DNA of 35,477 nt, from assembly GCA_946612455.1 (NCBI GenBank), contig CAMOER010000026.1, positions 1-35,477 on the forward strand, read 5' to 3'. Position numbers and translations under genes: made by a program. Origin of the DNA: UBA3305 sp002373555 (GTDB lineage: Bacteria; Bacillota; Clostridia; Lachnospirales; Lachnospiraceae). Shown piece by piece: positions 7,919 to 15,596 of this stretch. How positions within the stretch are numbered: the first letter of the stretch is position 1; each line of letters starts with the position of its first letter. The notes beneath the pieces are model-generated. The model saw nothing but the letters and a program-made list of their open reading frames with translations, was not told the DNA's origin and made no database searches.

Positions 7919-7943
7919 CTGTTACTCTACCTGATTTGATACC

Positions 7944-8084
7944 TTATTTATTCTCGCAGGTCTGGTTTCCTACGGTGCAGGAAGTCTTGCAGGCAGACTG
8001 GCAGGAAGTCTGGCACTCGCCGCAGCCGCCCTTCTTGGTGCTTTCCTTAAGGTCTCTGGTAACTAAAGTCTTGATTCTCTTCAC
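7944..8084 (-). CDS. scfA: SCIFF ranthipeptide precursor (46 aa, six cysteines)
   Basis: A 46-residue peptide starting at GTG 8084 with an excellent ribosome binding site (AAGGAGGA, 8 nt upstream). The leader begins VKRIKTLVTRDLKES, the conserved SCIFF leader, and the core holds six cysteines in the order CGEC, SC, AC, SC, TC, matching the family name. It is the substrate of the radical SAM maturase encoded next. SCIFF peptides are near-universal in Clostridia. Roles in quorum-like signalling have been proposed for ranthipeptides, but the function in this organism is unknown. Its small size and GTG start make it easy to miss. Confidence 0.96.
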   Translation of the reverse strand: MKRIKTLVTRDLKESTKKGGCGECQTSCQSACKTSCTVGNQTCENK

Positions 8085-8133
8085 GGATCGATCCTCCTTA
8101 TAGCTTAAAGCAGATGCTTTTTCAATCTGTTAA

Positions 8134-8162
8134 ATTTTACCTTATACAGGAAGAAATGTCAA
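8134..8162 (-). promoter_or_regulatory. promoter of the SCIFF operon
   Basis: Minus strand TTGACA (8157-8162), a 17-bp spacer and TAAAAT (8134-8139): a near-consensus housekeeping promoter about 50 bases before the scfA start codon. Confidence 0.85.
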
Positions 8163-8178
8163 TAAAGGATGTGGCGGG

Positions 8179-8201
8179 GGACAGGGGCCAGCTCCCTGTC
8201 C
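8179..8201. repeat. GGACAGGG palindrome, REP-like or terminator
   Basis: GGACAGGG (8179-8186) and CCCTGTCC (8194-8201) form a perfect 8-bp stem with a 7-base loop. It sits between the PFL gene end and the SCIFF promoter and could end the polA operon. Its GGGGACAGG core recurs in the larger palindrome at 19175-19245, suggesting a dispersed repeat family. Confidence 0.5.
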
Positions 8202-8244
8202 TTCGCGGTCTGCTGAGGCCGGTGGGTGTATCAAAAATCCCGTC

Positions 8245-9609
8245 TCAGTTCTTGAACGAATGGATCGGCGCCGGGATCCGGCCGCCTCTGTTAATAAACT
8301 CTGCGCAGCCATAGCGGTTCACCGGCATGATCGGCGCATATCCGAGGAGCCCGCCGAATTCGACCTTCTCCCCGAGTCCCTTCCCGATCACGGGAATGAT
8401 CCTGACGGCTGTCGTTTTGTTGTTCACCATACCGATCGCCGCTTCATCGGCAATGATGCCGGAAATGGTCGAGGCCGGTACATCACCGGGAATTGCGATC
8501 ATATCCAGGCCGACAGAGCAGACACAGGTCATGGCTTCCAGCTTCTCGATGGTCAGCGCGCCTTTTTCCACGGCGTCGATCATACCCTGGTCTTCACTGA
8601 CGGGAATGAATGCCCCGGAAAGTCCGCCCACATAGGAGGAAGCCATCACGCCGCCCTTTTTCACCTGGTCGTTCAGCAGCGCGAGCGCCGCAGTCGTTCC
8701 CGGCGCACCCACGGATTCCAGGCCCATCTCTTCGAGGATTCCGGCAACGGAATCGCCGATGGCAGGCGTAGGTGCCAGCGAGAGATCGATGATGCCGAAC
8801 GGCACGCCGAGTCTTCTGGAAGCTTCCTGCGCGACCAGCTGACCGACTCGGGTGACCTTGAACGCCGTCCGCTTGACGGTCTCGCAGAGCACTTCAAAAT
8901 TCTCCCCGTGAATACCGGAAAGAGCAGTCTTCACAACACCGGGGCCGCTGACGCCGACATTGATGATCGCATCGCCTTCCGTCACGCCGTGAAAAGCGCC
9001 GGCCATGAACGGATTGTCATCCGGGGCATTGCAGAAGACCACAAGCTTGGCACAGCCGAGCGAATCGTTCTCCGCGGTCGCCTCTGCGGTGGCTTTGACC
9101 ATCTCGCCCATCAGCTTGACGGCATCCATATCAATGCCGGTACGGGTGGAGCCGACATTCACGGAACTGCAGACACGCTCGGTCGCGCTGAGCGCCTCCG
9201 GAATCGATTCGATCAGCATACGGTCTGCTTTTGTCATGCCCTTCGAAACAAGTGCGGAATAACCGCCGAGGAAATTGACGCCGGTCGTATGCGCGGCGCG
9301 GTCAAGCGTCTTCGCAATGCTGACAAAATCCTCCGAACTCTTTGCCGCCGAACCTGCGGCAAGCGCGATGGGCGTGACGGAGATCCTCTTGTTGACGATC
9401 GGAATTCCGTATTCATTCTCGATCTCTTCGCCGGTCTTTACAAGGTTCTCGGCCAGTCCGGTGATCCTGTCATAGATCTTGTCGTTGAACTTTTTGATAT
9501 CGGTATCGGCGCATTCCAGGAGGCTGATGCCCATGGTGATGGTGCGGACATCCAGTTTCTCCTCGTCGATCATTTTATTGGTCTCGAGAATTTCATTAAA
9601 CTCTATCAT
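8245..9609 (-). CDS. PFL family protein (DUF711/UPF0210)
   Basis: A 454-residue protein of the DUF711 (UPF0210) family, whose fold is related to pyruvate formate-lyase and ribonucleotide reductase barrels but whose reaction is not established. It is full length and carries long conserved glycine-rich stretches (GVSGPGVVKTAL, SYVGGLSGAF, GTTAALALLND). No signal peptide or membrane segment. An ATG at 9609 follows GCGGAGG. Across Firmicutes it is nearly always preceded by a small ACT-domain gene, as here (18-base gap), which implies the ACT protein regulates or binds it. It is the last gene of the polA-coaE-yycJ-ACT-PFL run. Confidence 0.92.
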   Translation of the reverse strand: MIEFNEILETNKMIDEEKLDVRTITMGISLLECADTDIKKFNDKIYDRITGLAENLVKTGEEIENEYGIPIVNKRISVTPIALAAGSAAKSSEDFVSIAKTLDRAAHTTGVNFLGGYSALVSKGMTKADRMLIESIPEALSATERVCSSVNVGSTRTGIDMDAVKLMGEMVKATAEATAENDSLGCAKLVVFCNAPDDNPFMAGAFHGVTEGDAIINVGVSGPGVVKTALSGIHGENFEVLCETVKRTAFKVTRVGQLVAQEASRRLGVPFGIIDLSLAPTPAIGDSVAGILEEMGLESVGAPGTTAALALLNDQVKKGGVMASSYVGGLSGAFIPVSEDQGMIDAVEKGALTIEKLEAMTCVCSVGLDMIAIPGDVPASTISGIIADEAAIGMVNNKTTAVRIIPVIGKGLGEKVEFGGLLGYAPIMPVNRYGCAEFINRGGRIPAPIHSFKN

Positions 9610-9627
9610 GGTGATTTCCTCCGCGCC

Positions 9628-9900
9628 TCAGATACGATGCATCTTTGTGAAGATCTCTTCCTTCTGACAGAGGATCCGGACGCCGATCTTCTCCCCGATC
9701 TCCGAAAGACCGCCGGCAAGCTCGCCGTGGGACTTCGGAGAGCCGGATACGTCCACGACCATCATCATATTGAAGAAGCCGTCCACGATCGTCTGGGAAA
9801 TGTTCAGGATGTTGACCTGATTGTCGGCGAGATAGGTGCAGACGCCGGCGATGATGCCGACAGTATCTTTTCCGGTGACTGTGATGATTGTTCTTTCCAT
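9628..9900 (-). CDS. ACT domain protein (UPF0237)
   Basis: A 90-residue stand-alone ACT domain protein. It opens RTIITVTGKDTVGIIAGVCTYLADNQVNILN, the typical first strand and helix of an amino-acid-binding ACT fold, and the rest fits one complete domain. Members of UPF0237 are paired with the PFL/DUF711 protein and are thought to sense a small ligand; the ligand is not known. Gap to the downstream gene is 18 bases and to the upstream gene 12, so it is co-transcribed with both. Confidence 0.93.
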   Translation of the reverse strand: MERTIITVTGKDTVGIIAGVCTYLADNQVNILNISQTIVDGFFNMMMVVDVSGSPKSHGELAGGLSEIGEKIGVRILCQKEEIFTKMHRI

Positions 9901-9912
9901 GGTAAACCCCTT

Positions 9913-10710
9913 CTAAATCTCATATACTTTTCCGCAGATGTCGCGGGGGGCGACATCCAGCGGGAAATCAGAAGCCTTGTACACATTGTCGCTGCCGTCG
10001 ATCTCCAGCCTGACAGTCTCCTCCGCCAGCAGCGGATAATTATTCTCCTTGCTCAGATGTCCGAGCACGATATGCCGGATCCCGTCATGCAGGATCTTCG
10101 AGATCAGCTGCCCGGCCGTCTCATTGCACAGATGCCCGCGGCTGCCGAGGATCCTGGTCTTTAACGGATACGGATACGGCCCCAGCTCCAGCATCCGGAT
10201 ATCATGATTGGCCTCCACCATCACCATATCCAGATCCTTCAGTTCCCCGGTGATCCGCTCGTCATATTCGCCGAGATCCGTCACCACCGCGAGTTTCCGC
10301 TTCCCGTCCGACAGTCTGTAGGCGACCGGATCGGCCGCATCATGCGGCACGGAAAACGGATGAATCTGCATGCTGCCGAGCTCCAGATCCTGATCGTTTT
10401 CGATCGGATGGAACAGCTCTTCATTCACCCGGCCGAGCCTGCCGTCCGCGAGCATGCTCTCGATCGTCCCCGCCGTGGCGTAGACCGGCACCTCACATTT
10501 CCGCAGCAGCACGCCCAGGCCCTTGATATGATCCGCGTGCTCATGGGTGATCAGGATCCCGGTCAGATCCTCCGGCGCAAGCCCGATGGAAGAAAGTCCC
10601 TCGCGGACACGTTTCCCCGGAATGCCGTCGTCGATCAGGAAGTGCTCCGTATCGTTTCCCACATAGATACAGTTGCCCGAGCTTCCGCTCGAAATGCTTA
10701 AAAACCTCAA
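9913..10710 (-). CDS. yycJ: MBL-fold metallohydrolase, YycJ/WalJ type
   Basis: A 265-residue metallo-beta-lactamase-fold nuclease-like protein. It begins with SISSGSSGNCIYV, the YycJ/WalJ signature, then has THEHADH (metal-binding HxHxDH), a VPHDA motif, TDLG, EANHD, and GHLSKENN for the remaining ligands. WalJ in Bacillus is linked to the WalKR system and DNA-related functions. Start: TTG at 10710 overlaps the coaE stop (TTGA), matching the conserved N-terminus. Longer upstream frames give an unrelated arginine-rich extension that lies over coaE and are not real. No WalRK genes are near, so a link to that system here is not supported. Confidence 0.93.
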   Translation of the reverse strand: MRFLSISSGSSGNCIYVGNDTEHFLIDDGIPGKRVREGLSSIGLAPEDLTGILITHEHADHIKGLGVLLRKCEVPVYATAGTIESMLADGRLGRVNEELFHPIENDQDLELGSMQIHPFSVPHDAADPVAYRLSDGKRKLAVVTDLGEYDERITGELKDLDMVMVEANHDIRMLELGPYPYPLKTRILGSRGHLCNETAGQLISKILHDGIRHIVLGHLSKENNYPLLAEETVRLEIDGSDNVYKASDFPLDVAPRDICGKVYEI

Positions 10711-11348
10711 TTCGTTTCCCTCAAATCGCGCATCAGAAGGACTTTCCCGACACGCGGATGATCCTTTTCCGGTTCCATGACGGCACGGATCTGCGCCTCG
10801 GTCTCTTCTATGCTGTCTCTGTTGTCGATCACATGCGCAGCCAGATTGGCATAGACATATTCCGGCGGCTGCGCTGCCAGGATGCTCCGGCATTTATCCT
10901 CCGAGTAGCCGCGGCCTGCCATGAGCCTCCGGATCCTGTCCCGCTCCGGCACATGGATGTACCAGATTTCATCACACAGTTCTTTCATGCGTGCTGCATC
11001 CGGAAGCGCTGCTTCATAGGCGATAACGCTGCGGCGGCTCCTTTTGATCCTGGCTGCCACCTCATCCCGGACGAGCGGATGAATGATCGCATTCAGCCGC
11101 AGCCGGAAATCCGGGCAATAGTAAAGTGCGGTGCCCAGTTTCTCCTTGTCGATCGTTCCGTCGGCGGCGAAATATTGATCGCCCCATTCCTTTTTGATCC
11201 CTTCATGTCCGGGCATGCCCGGCATCATCAGTTCCTTCGCCACGATATCGGCTTCGATTACCTGCGCACGGTAATCCTTTTTCAGTATGCCCAGCACAAC
11301 GCTTTTCCCGCTGCCTACGCCTCCTGTGATCCCAATGACCTTTTTCAT
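10707..11348 (-). CDS. coaE: dephospho-CoA kinase
   Basis: A 213-residue P-loop kinase that phosphorylates dephospho-CoA at the 3' hydroxyl, the last step of coenzyme A synthesis. Walker A GITGGVGSGKS is at residues 6-16. Then come IEADIVAKEL (the D-x-x substrate region), IIHPLVR and the ALPDAARM/GRGYSEDKC lid. The ATG at 11348 has AAGGA at the proper distance; an in-frame ATG three codons upstream is less likely. The gene follows polA closely (39 bases) and overlaps yycJ by four bases. Confidence 0.95.
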   Translation of the reverse strand: MKKVIGITGGVGSGKSVVLGILKKDYRAQVIEADIVAKELMMPGMPGHEGIKKEWGDQYFAADGTIDKEKLGTALYYCPDFRLRLNAIIHPLVRDEVAARIKRSRRSVIAYEAALPDAARMKELCDEIWYIHVPERDRIRRLMAGRGYSEDKCRSILAAQPPEYVYANLAAHVIDNRDSIEETEAQIRAVMEPEKDHPRVGKVLLMRDLRETN

Positions 11349-11387
11349 TGCACACATCCTTCAGATTTCGGGGCGGATCCCCTTTTT

Positions 11388-14039
11388 TTACTTGGTCTCA
11401 AACCATGTGTGTCCGCAGCTTACGGCAACTTCCAGCGGCACCTTCAGCTCCGCCGCACCATGCATCTCATGATACAGGATCTCACGGGCTGCTTCCTGTT
11501 CCTCTTCCGGCACTTCGAGAAGCAGTTCGTCATGCACCTGCAGCACGATCCTTGCCCGCAGGCCGGCTTCCTTCAGTGCTCTGTCAACACGTATCATAGC
11601 GATCTTCATGATGTCCGCGGCGGTCCCCTGGATCGGGGAATTCATCGCAACGCGCTCGCCGAACTGGCGCTGCATGAAGTTCGATGCTTTCAGTTCCGGG
11701 ATCGGCCGGATCCTGCCGTACAGGGTTCTGACATAGCCGAGCCGTTTTCCGCGGGCGACCAGTGCATCCAGATATTCCTTTACCTGCGGATATGTTTCAA
11801 AGTATCGTTCTATATATTCGCTTGCTTCTTTTCTTGTAATGCTCAGGTCTTCGCTGAGTCCGAACGCACTGATGCCGTAGACGATCCCGAAATTGACCGC
11901 CTTCGCATTGCGGCGCATTTCCGGCGTCACTTCATCAAACGGGATGTGGAACACCTGCGAAGCCGTGATCCGGTGAATGTCCTGATCCTGATTGTAGGCT
12001 TCGATCAGCTTTTCATCTCCGGACATGTGCGCCAGCACGCGCAGCTCGATCTGGGAATAGTCAGCGTCAATGAACACGCAGCCGCTATCCGGCACAAAGA
12101 CCTTCCGGATCGCGCGGCCGAGTTCCATTCGTACGGGAATGTTCTGCAGGTTCGGATCGGTCGAGCTGATCCTGCCGGTGGCTGTGATCGTCTGGTTGAA
12201 ATGTCCGTGGATGCGCTCGTCTTCTCCGATAAATACCGCCAGGCCGTCCGCATAGGTGGATTTCAGCTTGGTCAGTGTACGGTAGGAAAGCACCTTCTCC
12301 GCGATCGGATGGATACCTTTCAGCTTTTCCATCACATCGACATTGGTCGAATAGCCGGTCTTCGTCTTCTTCGCATACGGAAGCTTCATCTCGTCGAACA
12401 GGACTTCGCCGAGCTGCTTCGGGGAATTGATGTTGAACGGATGTCCGGCCAGTTCGTAAATCTCCGCTTCCAGCTGCGTGATGCTGCCGGTCAGGTTATC
12501 TCCGTATTCCTTCAGCGCATCCCTTTTCACCCGGATGCCTGCTTTTTCCATATGATACAGCGAGCAGATCAGCGGCATCTCGATCTCTGTATAGAGCTTC
12601 AGCATGCCCTTCTCTTCCAGCTTTCCAGTGATCGCATCTGCTGCAGCCAGCAGGATATCCGCGCCCTGCGTTTCTTTGGTCACGGGCGTTGTATCCGCCA
12701 GGAATTCCGCCGAAATATCCGTAATATCATAAGCGCTCTTCAGAGGATTCAGCAGGTAAGCGGCAACGCCCGCATCCAGGATCTTTGCATCTTCCGGGAT
12801 GTCATATTCGTGCAGCAATGTTTTCAGATCCAGCGTAATGACCCGCGCTGACGCAGCGATTACGTCCGAAAGTAAAGCGGAAATGTCTTTCCTGCGCAGC
12901 GCACCGGCAGTATCTTCTGAAAAATACAGCGCCCAGGTATCCTCCTGTCCAGAACAACGGACGGCAGCACCGGTCAGCATCTTCTCTTTTTTCTTCTTCT
13001 TCTTCTCTTCCTCTGCTTCTCCGATCACGGGAGCAGGCTCATAGAGGAGGAGAATGCTGCTGTCACAACCGTCGGTCAGCTTCTTCCGGATCTTTGCAAG
13101 TTCTGTTTCCTCTGAAATATATTTTACATTGTGTTCACGCGAGTCTGTCCCGGCGACTGCCTCCCCGCCGGCTTCCGCTTCAAAGCGTTTCATCAGCTTT
13201 TTCAGTTCCAGCTTTGCGATCAGCTCATAAGCTTCTTTTGTGAAAACGGACGTGTAAGCCGCCTTCTCCGGATCAAATTCAATCGGCGCCGTGTCACAGA
13301 TCTCTGCCAGCTTCCGGCTCATTTCCGCCATATCAAAATGCTCCGTCAGCATGTTCTTCGCACGCGGCGGCTTCACTTCAGCAAGATTGTCCCGGATGCC
13401 CGCAAGGCTGTGGTATTTCTGAATCAGTGCGGTCGCGGTCTTCTCTCCGATGCCGGGGACGCCGGGGATGTTGTCGGAAGTATCGCCCATCAGCGCCTTC
13501 ACATCAATGAACTCCTGCGGCGTGACGCCGTACGCTTCCTTCACATCGTCCGCATAATAATTTTCGGTAACCGTCTTTCCGGCTTTTGTCTTCGGAATGC
13601 GGATGCGGGTCTTTTCCGTGGCAAGCTGCAGCAGATCCCTGTCGCCGGAGACGAGCGTGACTTCAAAACCGGCTTCCTCGGCCTGGCGTCTGAGCGTTCC
13701 CAGGATATCATCTGCTTCGAATCCGGGCAGTTCAAAGACCGGGATTCCGCAGGCTGCGACCAGTTCCTTCATGATAGGGACCTGCTCATGCAGTTCCTCG
13801 GGCATTCCTTTCCGGGTCCCCTTGTATTCCGGGAACATATCGTGCCGGAAAGTCGGCTCTTTTCTGTCAAACGCTACCGCAAGATAATCCGGTTTTTCTT
13901 CATCGATGAGCATCAGCAGCGTATTCATGAAACCAAAGACCGCATTCGTATGCACGCCGGCCGAATTGGTGAGCGGCGGCATGCCGTAGAATGCGCGGTT
14001 AAGGATGCTGTGTCCGTCGATTGCCATTAATTTTTTCAT
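11388..14039 (-). CDS. polA: DNA polymerase I
   Basis: An 883-residue DNA polymerase I. The 5'-3' flap nuclease domain (about 1-300) has AFDRKEPTFRH, GFEADDILG, SGDRDLLQL and MGDTSDNIPGVPGIGEKT. The middle region (about 300-480) corresponds to the 3'-5' exonuclease fold but lacks the DxE metal site and has a lysine-rich insert (EEEKKKKKKEK), so proofreading is probably absent, as in many Gram-positive Pol I. The polymerase domain has motif A DADYSQIELR, motif B RNAKAVNFGIVYG and motif C VHDELLLEV. I chose the ATG at 14039 because MKKLMAIDGHS is the conserved start; the longer upstream frame runs through the promoter. It is the first gene of the operon. Confidence 0.97.
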   Translation of the reverse strand: MKKLMAIDGHSILNRAFYGMPPLTNSAGVHTNAVFGFMNTLLMLIDEEKPDYLAVAFDRKEPTFRHDMFPEYKGTRKGMPEELHEQVPIMKELVAACGIPVFELPGFEADDILGTLRRQAEEAGFEVTLVSGDRDLLQLATEKTRIRIPKTKAGKTVTENYYADDVKEAYGVTPQEFIDVKALMGDTSDNIPGVPGIGEKTATALIQKYHSLAGIRDNLAEVKPPRAKNMLTEHFDMAEMSRKLAEICDTAPIEFDPEKAAYTSVFTKEAYELIAKLELKKLMKRFEAEAGGEAVAGTDSREHNVKYISEETELAKIRKKLTDGCDSSILLLYEPAPVIGEAEEEKKKKKKEKMLTGAAVRCSGQEDTWALYFSEDTAGALRRKDISALLSDVIAASARVITLDLKTLLHEYDIPEDAKILDAGVAAYLLNPLKSAYDITDISAEFLADTTPVTKETQGADILLAAADAITGKLEEKGMLKLYTEIEMPLICSLYHMEKAGIRVKRDALKEYGDNLTGSITQLEAEIYELAGHPFNINSPKQLGEVLFDEMKLPYAKKTKTGYSTNVDVMEKLKGIHPIAEKVLSYRTLTKLKSTYADGLAVFIGEDERIHGHFNQTITATGRISSTDPNLQNIPVRMELGRAIRKVFVPDSGCVFIDADYSQIELRVLAHMSGDEKLIEAYNQDQDIHRITASQVFHIPFDEVTPEMRRNAKAVNFGIVYGISAFGLSEDLSITRKEASEYIERYFETYPQVKEYLDALVARGKRLGYVRTLYGRIRPIPELKASNFMQRQFGERVAMNSPIQGTAADIMKIAMIRVDRALKEAGLRARIVLQVHDELLLEVPEEEQEAAREILYHEMHGAAELKVPLEVAVSCGHTWFETK

Positions 14040-14065
14040 ATATTTTCTCTCTGAAATGCTTGAAT

Positions 14066-14110
14066 TGCTTCCCTTATTAATAGTATATGTATAATAACAC
14101 ACTTTGCGAA
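14066..14110. promoter_or_regulatory. divergent promoter region polA / HAD gene
   Basis: Minus strand TTCGCA (14105-14110), 17 bp and TATACT (14082-14087) is a good candidate for polA. On the plus strand TATAAT (14090-14095) with a weaker TTGCTT 19 bp upstream (14065-14070) could serve the HAD gene. The two -10 boxes nearly touch. Confidence 0.55.
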
Positions 14111-14124
14111 TAAGGAAAAGGAAA

Positions 14125-14784
14125 ATGAACACACCGAAACTGATCATCTTCGATATGGACGGACTGATTTTTGACAGCGAAAGGACCTATATGGTCGAGA
14201 TCCGGAAAGCCCTGCGGGACCTCGGATATGAACTGACAGAGGAGGACTACAAGAAGACTGTCGGGATCCGCTTCCCGGAGGCGCAGGAAATCATGAAGAC
14301 CTGTTACGGACAGGATGTTCCGTACATGGACGCCATCGCGGTCGCGCGGCCGCGGATGCTCGCGCGCGCGGCGGAAGGGAACCTGACGGTTAAGCCGGGG
14401 ATCCGGGAGCTGCTGGCCGCGATCCGTGCAGCGGGGATCCCGTGCATGATCGCTTCCTCCTCCAAAGAAGAAACCGTGCATGTCTATGTCGAGGGAGCCG
14501 GTCTCTCGGATTATTTCACCTATGTTTTCGGCGGCGATCAGGTGGTGAAAGGGAAGCCGGATCCGGAAGTATTCCTGAAATGCTGTGCGCTTGCAGGTGT
14601 CCGGCCGGAAAATGCGCTGGTGCTGGAGGATTCGGTGAACGGGATCAAAGCCGGGCTGGCGGCCGGGATCCCGGTGATCTGCATTCCGGATATGATCGAG
14701 CCGCCGGCAGAACTGGTGCCTCAGCTGTATGCGCTGTGCAGGGACGGGTTTGAAGTGCAGGAGCTTATGAAGTGTTGTTTGTAA
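14125..14784 (+). CDS. HAD family phosphatase (beta-phosphoglucomutase-like)
   Basis: A 219-residue haloacid dehalogenase-superfamily hydrolase, subfamily IA, related to beta-phosphoglucomutase and phosphatases of phosphosugars. Motif I FDMDGLIFDSE has the nucleophile Asp10 and acid/base Asp12; motif II is IASSSKEE; motif III Lys is in KGKPDPE; motif IV is LVLEDSVNGIKAG. A helical cap lies between motifs I and II (about 15-85). ATG at 14125 is preceded by AAGGAAAAGG. The substrate cannot be read from sequence. It ends at a strong bidirectional terminator shared with the opposing histidine phosphatase gene. Confidence 0.92.
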   Translation: MNTPKLIIFDMDGLIFDSERTYMVEIRKALRDLGYELTEEDYKKTVGIRFPEAQEIMKTCYGQDVPYMDAIAVARPRMLARAAEGNLTVKPGIRELLAAIRAAGIPCMIASSSKEETVHVYVEGAGLSDYFTYVFGGDQVVKGKPDPEVFLKCCALAGVRPENALVLEDSVNGIKAGLAAGIPVICIPDMIEPPAELVPQLYALCRDGFEVQELMKCCL

Positions 14785-14788
14785 GAAG

Positions 14789-14821
14789 AAAGAGCAGCGG
14801 TTTTCAATGCCGCTGCTCTTT
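14789..14821. terminator. bidirectional terminator between HAD and histidine phosphatase genes
   Basis: AAAGAGCAGCGG (14789-14800) and CCGCTGCTCTTT (14810-14821) form a perfect 12-bp stem, followed by CTTTTC on the plus strand and TTCTTAC on the minus strand. The stop codon of the histidine phosphatase (14804-14806) lies in the loop, so one arm also encodes its last residues. Confidence 0.88.
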
Positions 14822-15580
14822 CTTTTCGTACGTCTCGCAGAATCGGGCTGAGAAGGAAGGCTGCACGCCAGCTGCCGTCAGGTGGGAAATATCGCCCATC
14901 CGCAGCATCCGGAAGGCCGCGATCCCTTTCTGCCGCTCTTCGGTGACCGTTTCGGTAACGGAAGTCGGTGCGGTCGCGGTATTCTGCAGCAGAAGGAACG
15001 GCGAGCAGTTCCAGAGATGAGACAGCAGGATGCAGGTGATGCCGAAATGGCAGAAAAAGGTCAGTGTCTTTTCGCTTGCCTGCTCCGCACGGTAGATCCT
15101 GCCGTCGCGGACATAGCCGTGTTCCGCCAGAAGCTCGTCAAGTCCGTTCACCGCGCGGTCATAGAGCGGCAGCAGATCGCTGCAACGGACGATCTCGCTT
15201 TCCTTCCAGAGATCCGGATGAAACAATTCCGGATGCGCACCGAAATAAGAAGGCAGGATATCCCAGACGATCCGCGGTCTGTATTTTCCGTCTTCCATTT
15301 TCAGTTCATTCTCATAGGCTTTCCGTACGCCCTCCGACAGATTCGGATCGACTCTCGCGGGAAATTCTTCAAGCCAGGGCAGTGTAACAGCCGTTCTGCC
15401 AAGCTTCGCGAGACTGTAAGATGCCGTCTCCTGCGCTCTTCCGAGCGGCGATACGAACAATTCTCCAGGATTCAGCGCTTCGATCTGCTCCGCGAGCAGA
15501 CCGGCTTCCCGCTTTCCGGTCTCTGTCAGGCTGTCATGTACATAATCCGGATCACCATGCCGGATGAACAATAATCTCAT
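14804..15580 (-). CDS. histidine phosphatase family protein
   Basis: A 258-residue member of the phosphoglycerate-mutase-like histidine phosphatases. The active-site FIRHGDPDY (Arg7, His8, Gly9) is at the start, the SPLGRAQETA motif follows near residue 44, and the second catalytic His is in FFCHFGIT. It acts on an unknown phosphoester; family members include phosphosugar and cobalamin-pathway phosphatases. It lies 16 bases downstream of larE and is probably co-transcribed with it. The final residues are encoded inside the terminator stem. Confidence 0.92.
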   Translation of the reverse strand: MRLLFIRHGDPDYVHDSLTETGKREAGLLAEQIEALNPGELFVSPLGRAQETASYSLAKLGRTAVTLPWLEEFPARVDPNLSEGVRKAYENELKMEDGKYRPRIVWDILPSYFGAHPELFHPDLWKESEIVRCSDLLPLYDRAVNGLDELLAEHGYVRDGRIYRAEQASEKTLTFFCHFGITCILLSHLWNCSPFLLLQNTATAPTSVTETVTEERQKGIAAFRMLRMGDISHLTAAGVQPSFSARFCETYEKKEQRH

Positions 15581-15596
15581 TTTGTTATCTCCATTT

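Noticed and set aside
8260..10164. 634-codon plus-strand frame opposite PFL, ACT and yycJ
   Set aside because: Same reason: it covers three conserved genes on the other strand and encodes a histidine- and aspartate-rich, non-protein-like sequence.
10758..12851. 697-codon plus-strand frame opposite coaE and polA
   Set aside because: It is antisense to two clearly conserved genes, has no ribosome binding site or recognisable domain, and is explained by GC-rich third positions leaving the opposite strand free of stops.
12965..13010. CTT/TCT-rich simple-sequence tract as a possible regulatory or CRISPR-like repeat
   Set aside because: It is inside polA and simply encodes the Glu/Lys-rich insert; no spacers or regular units are present.
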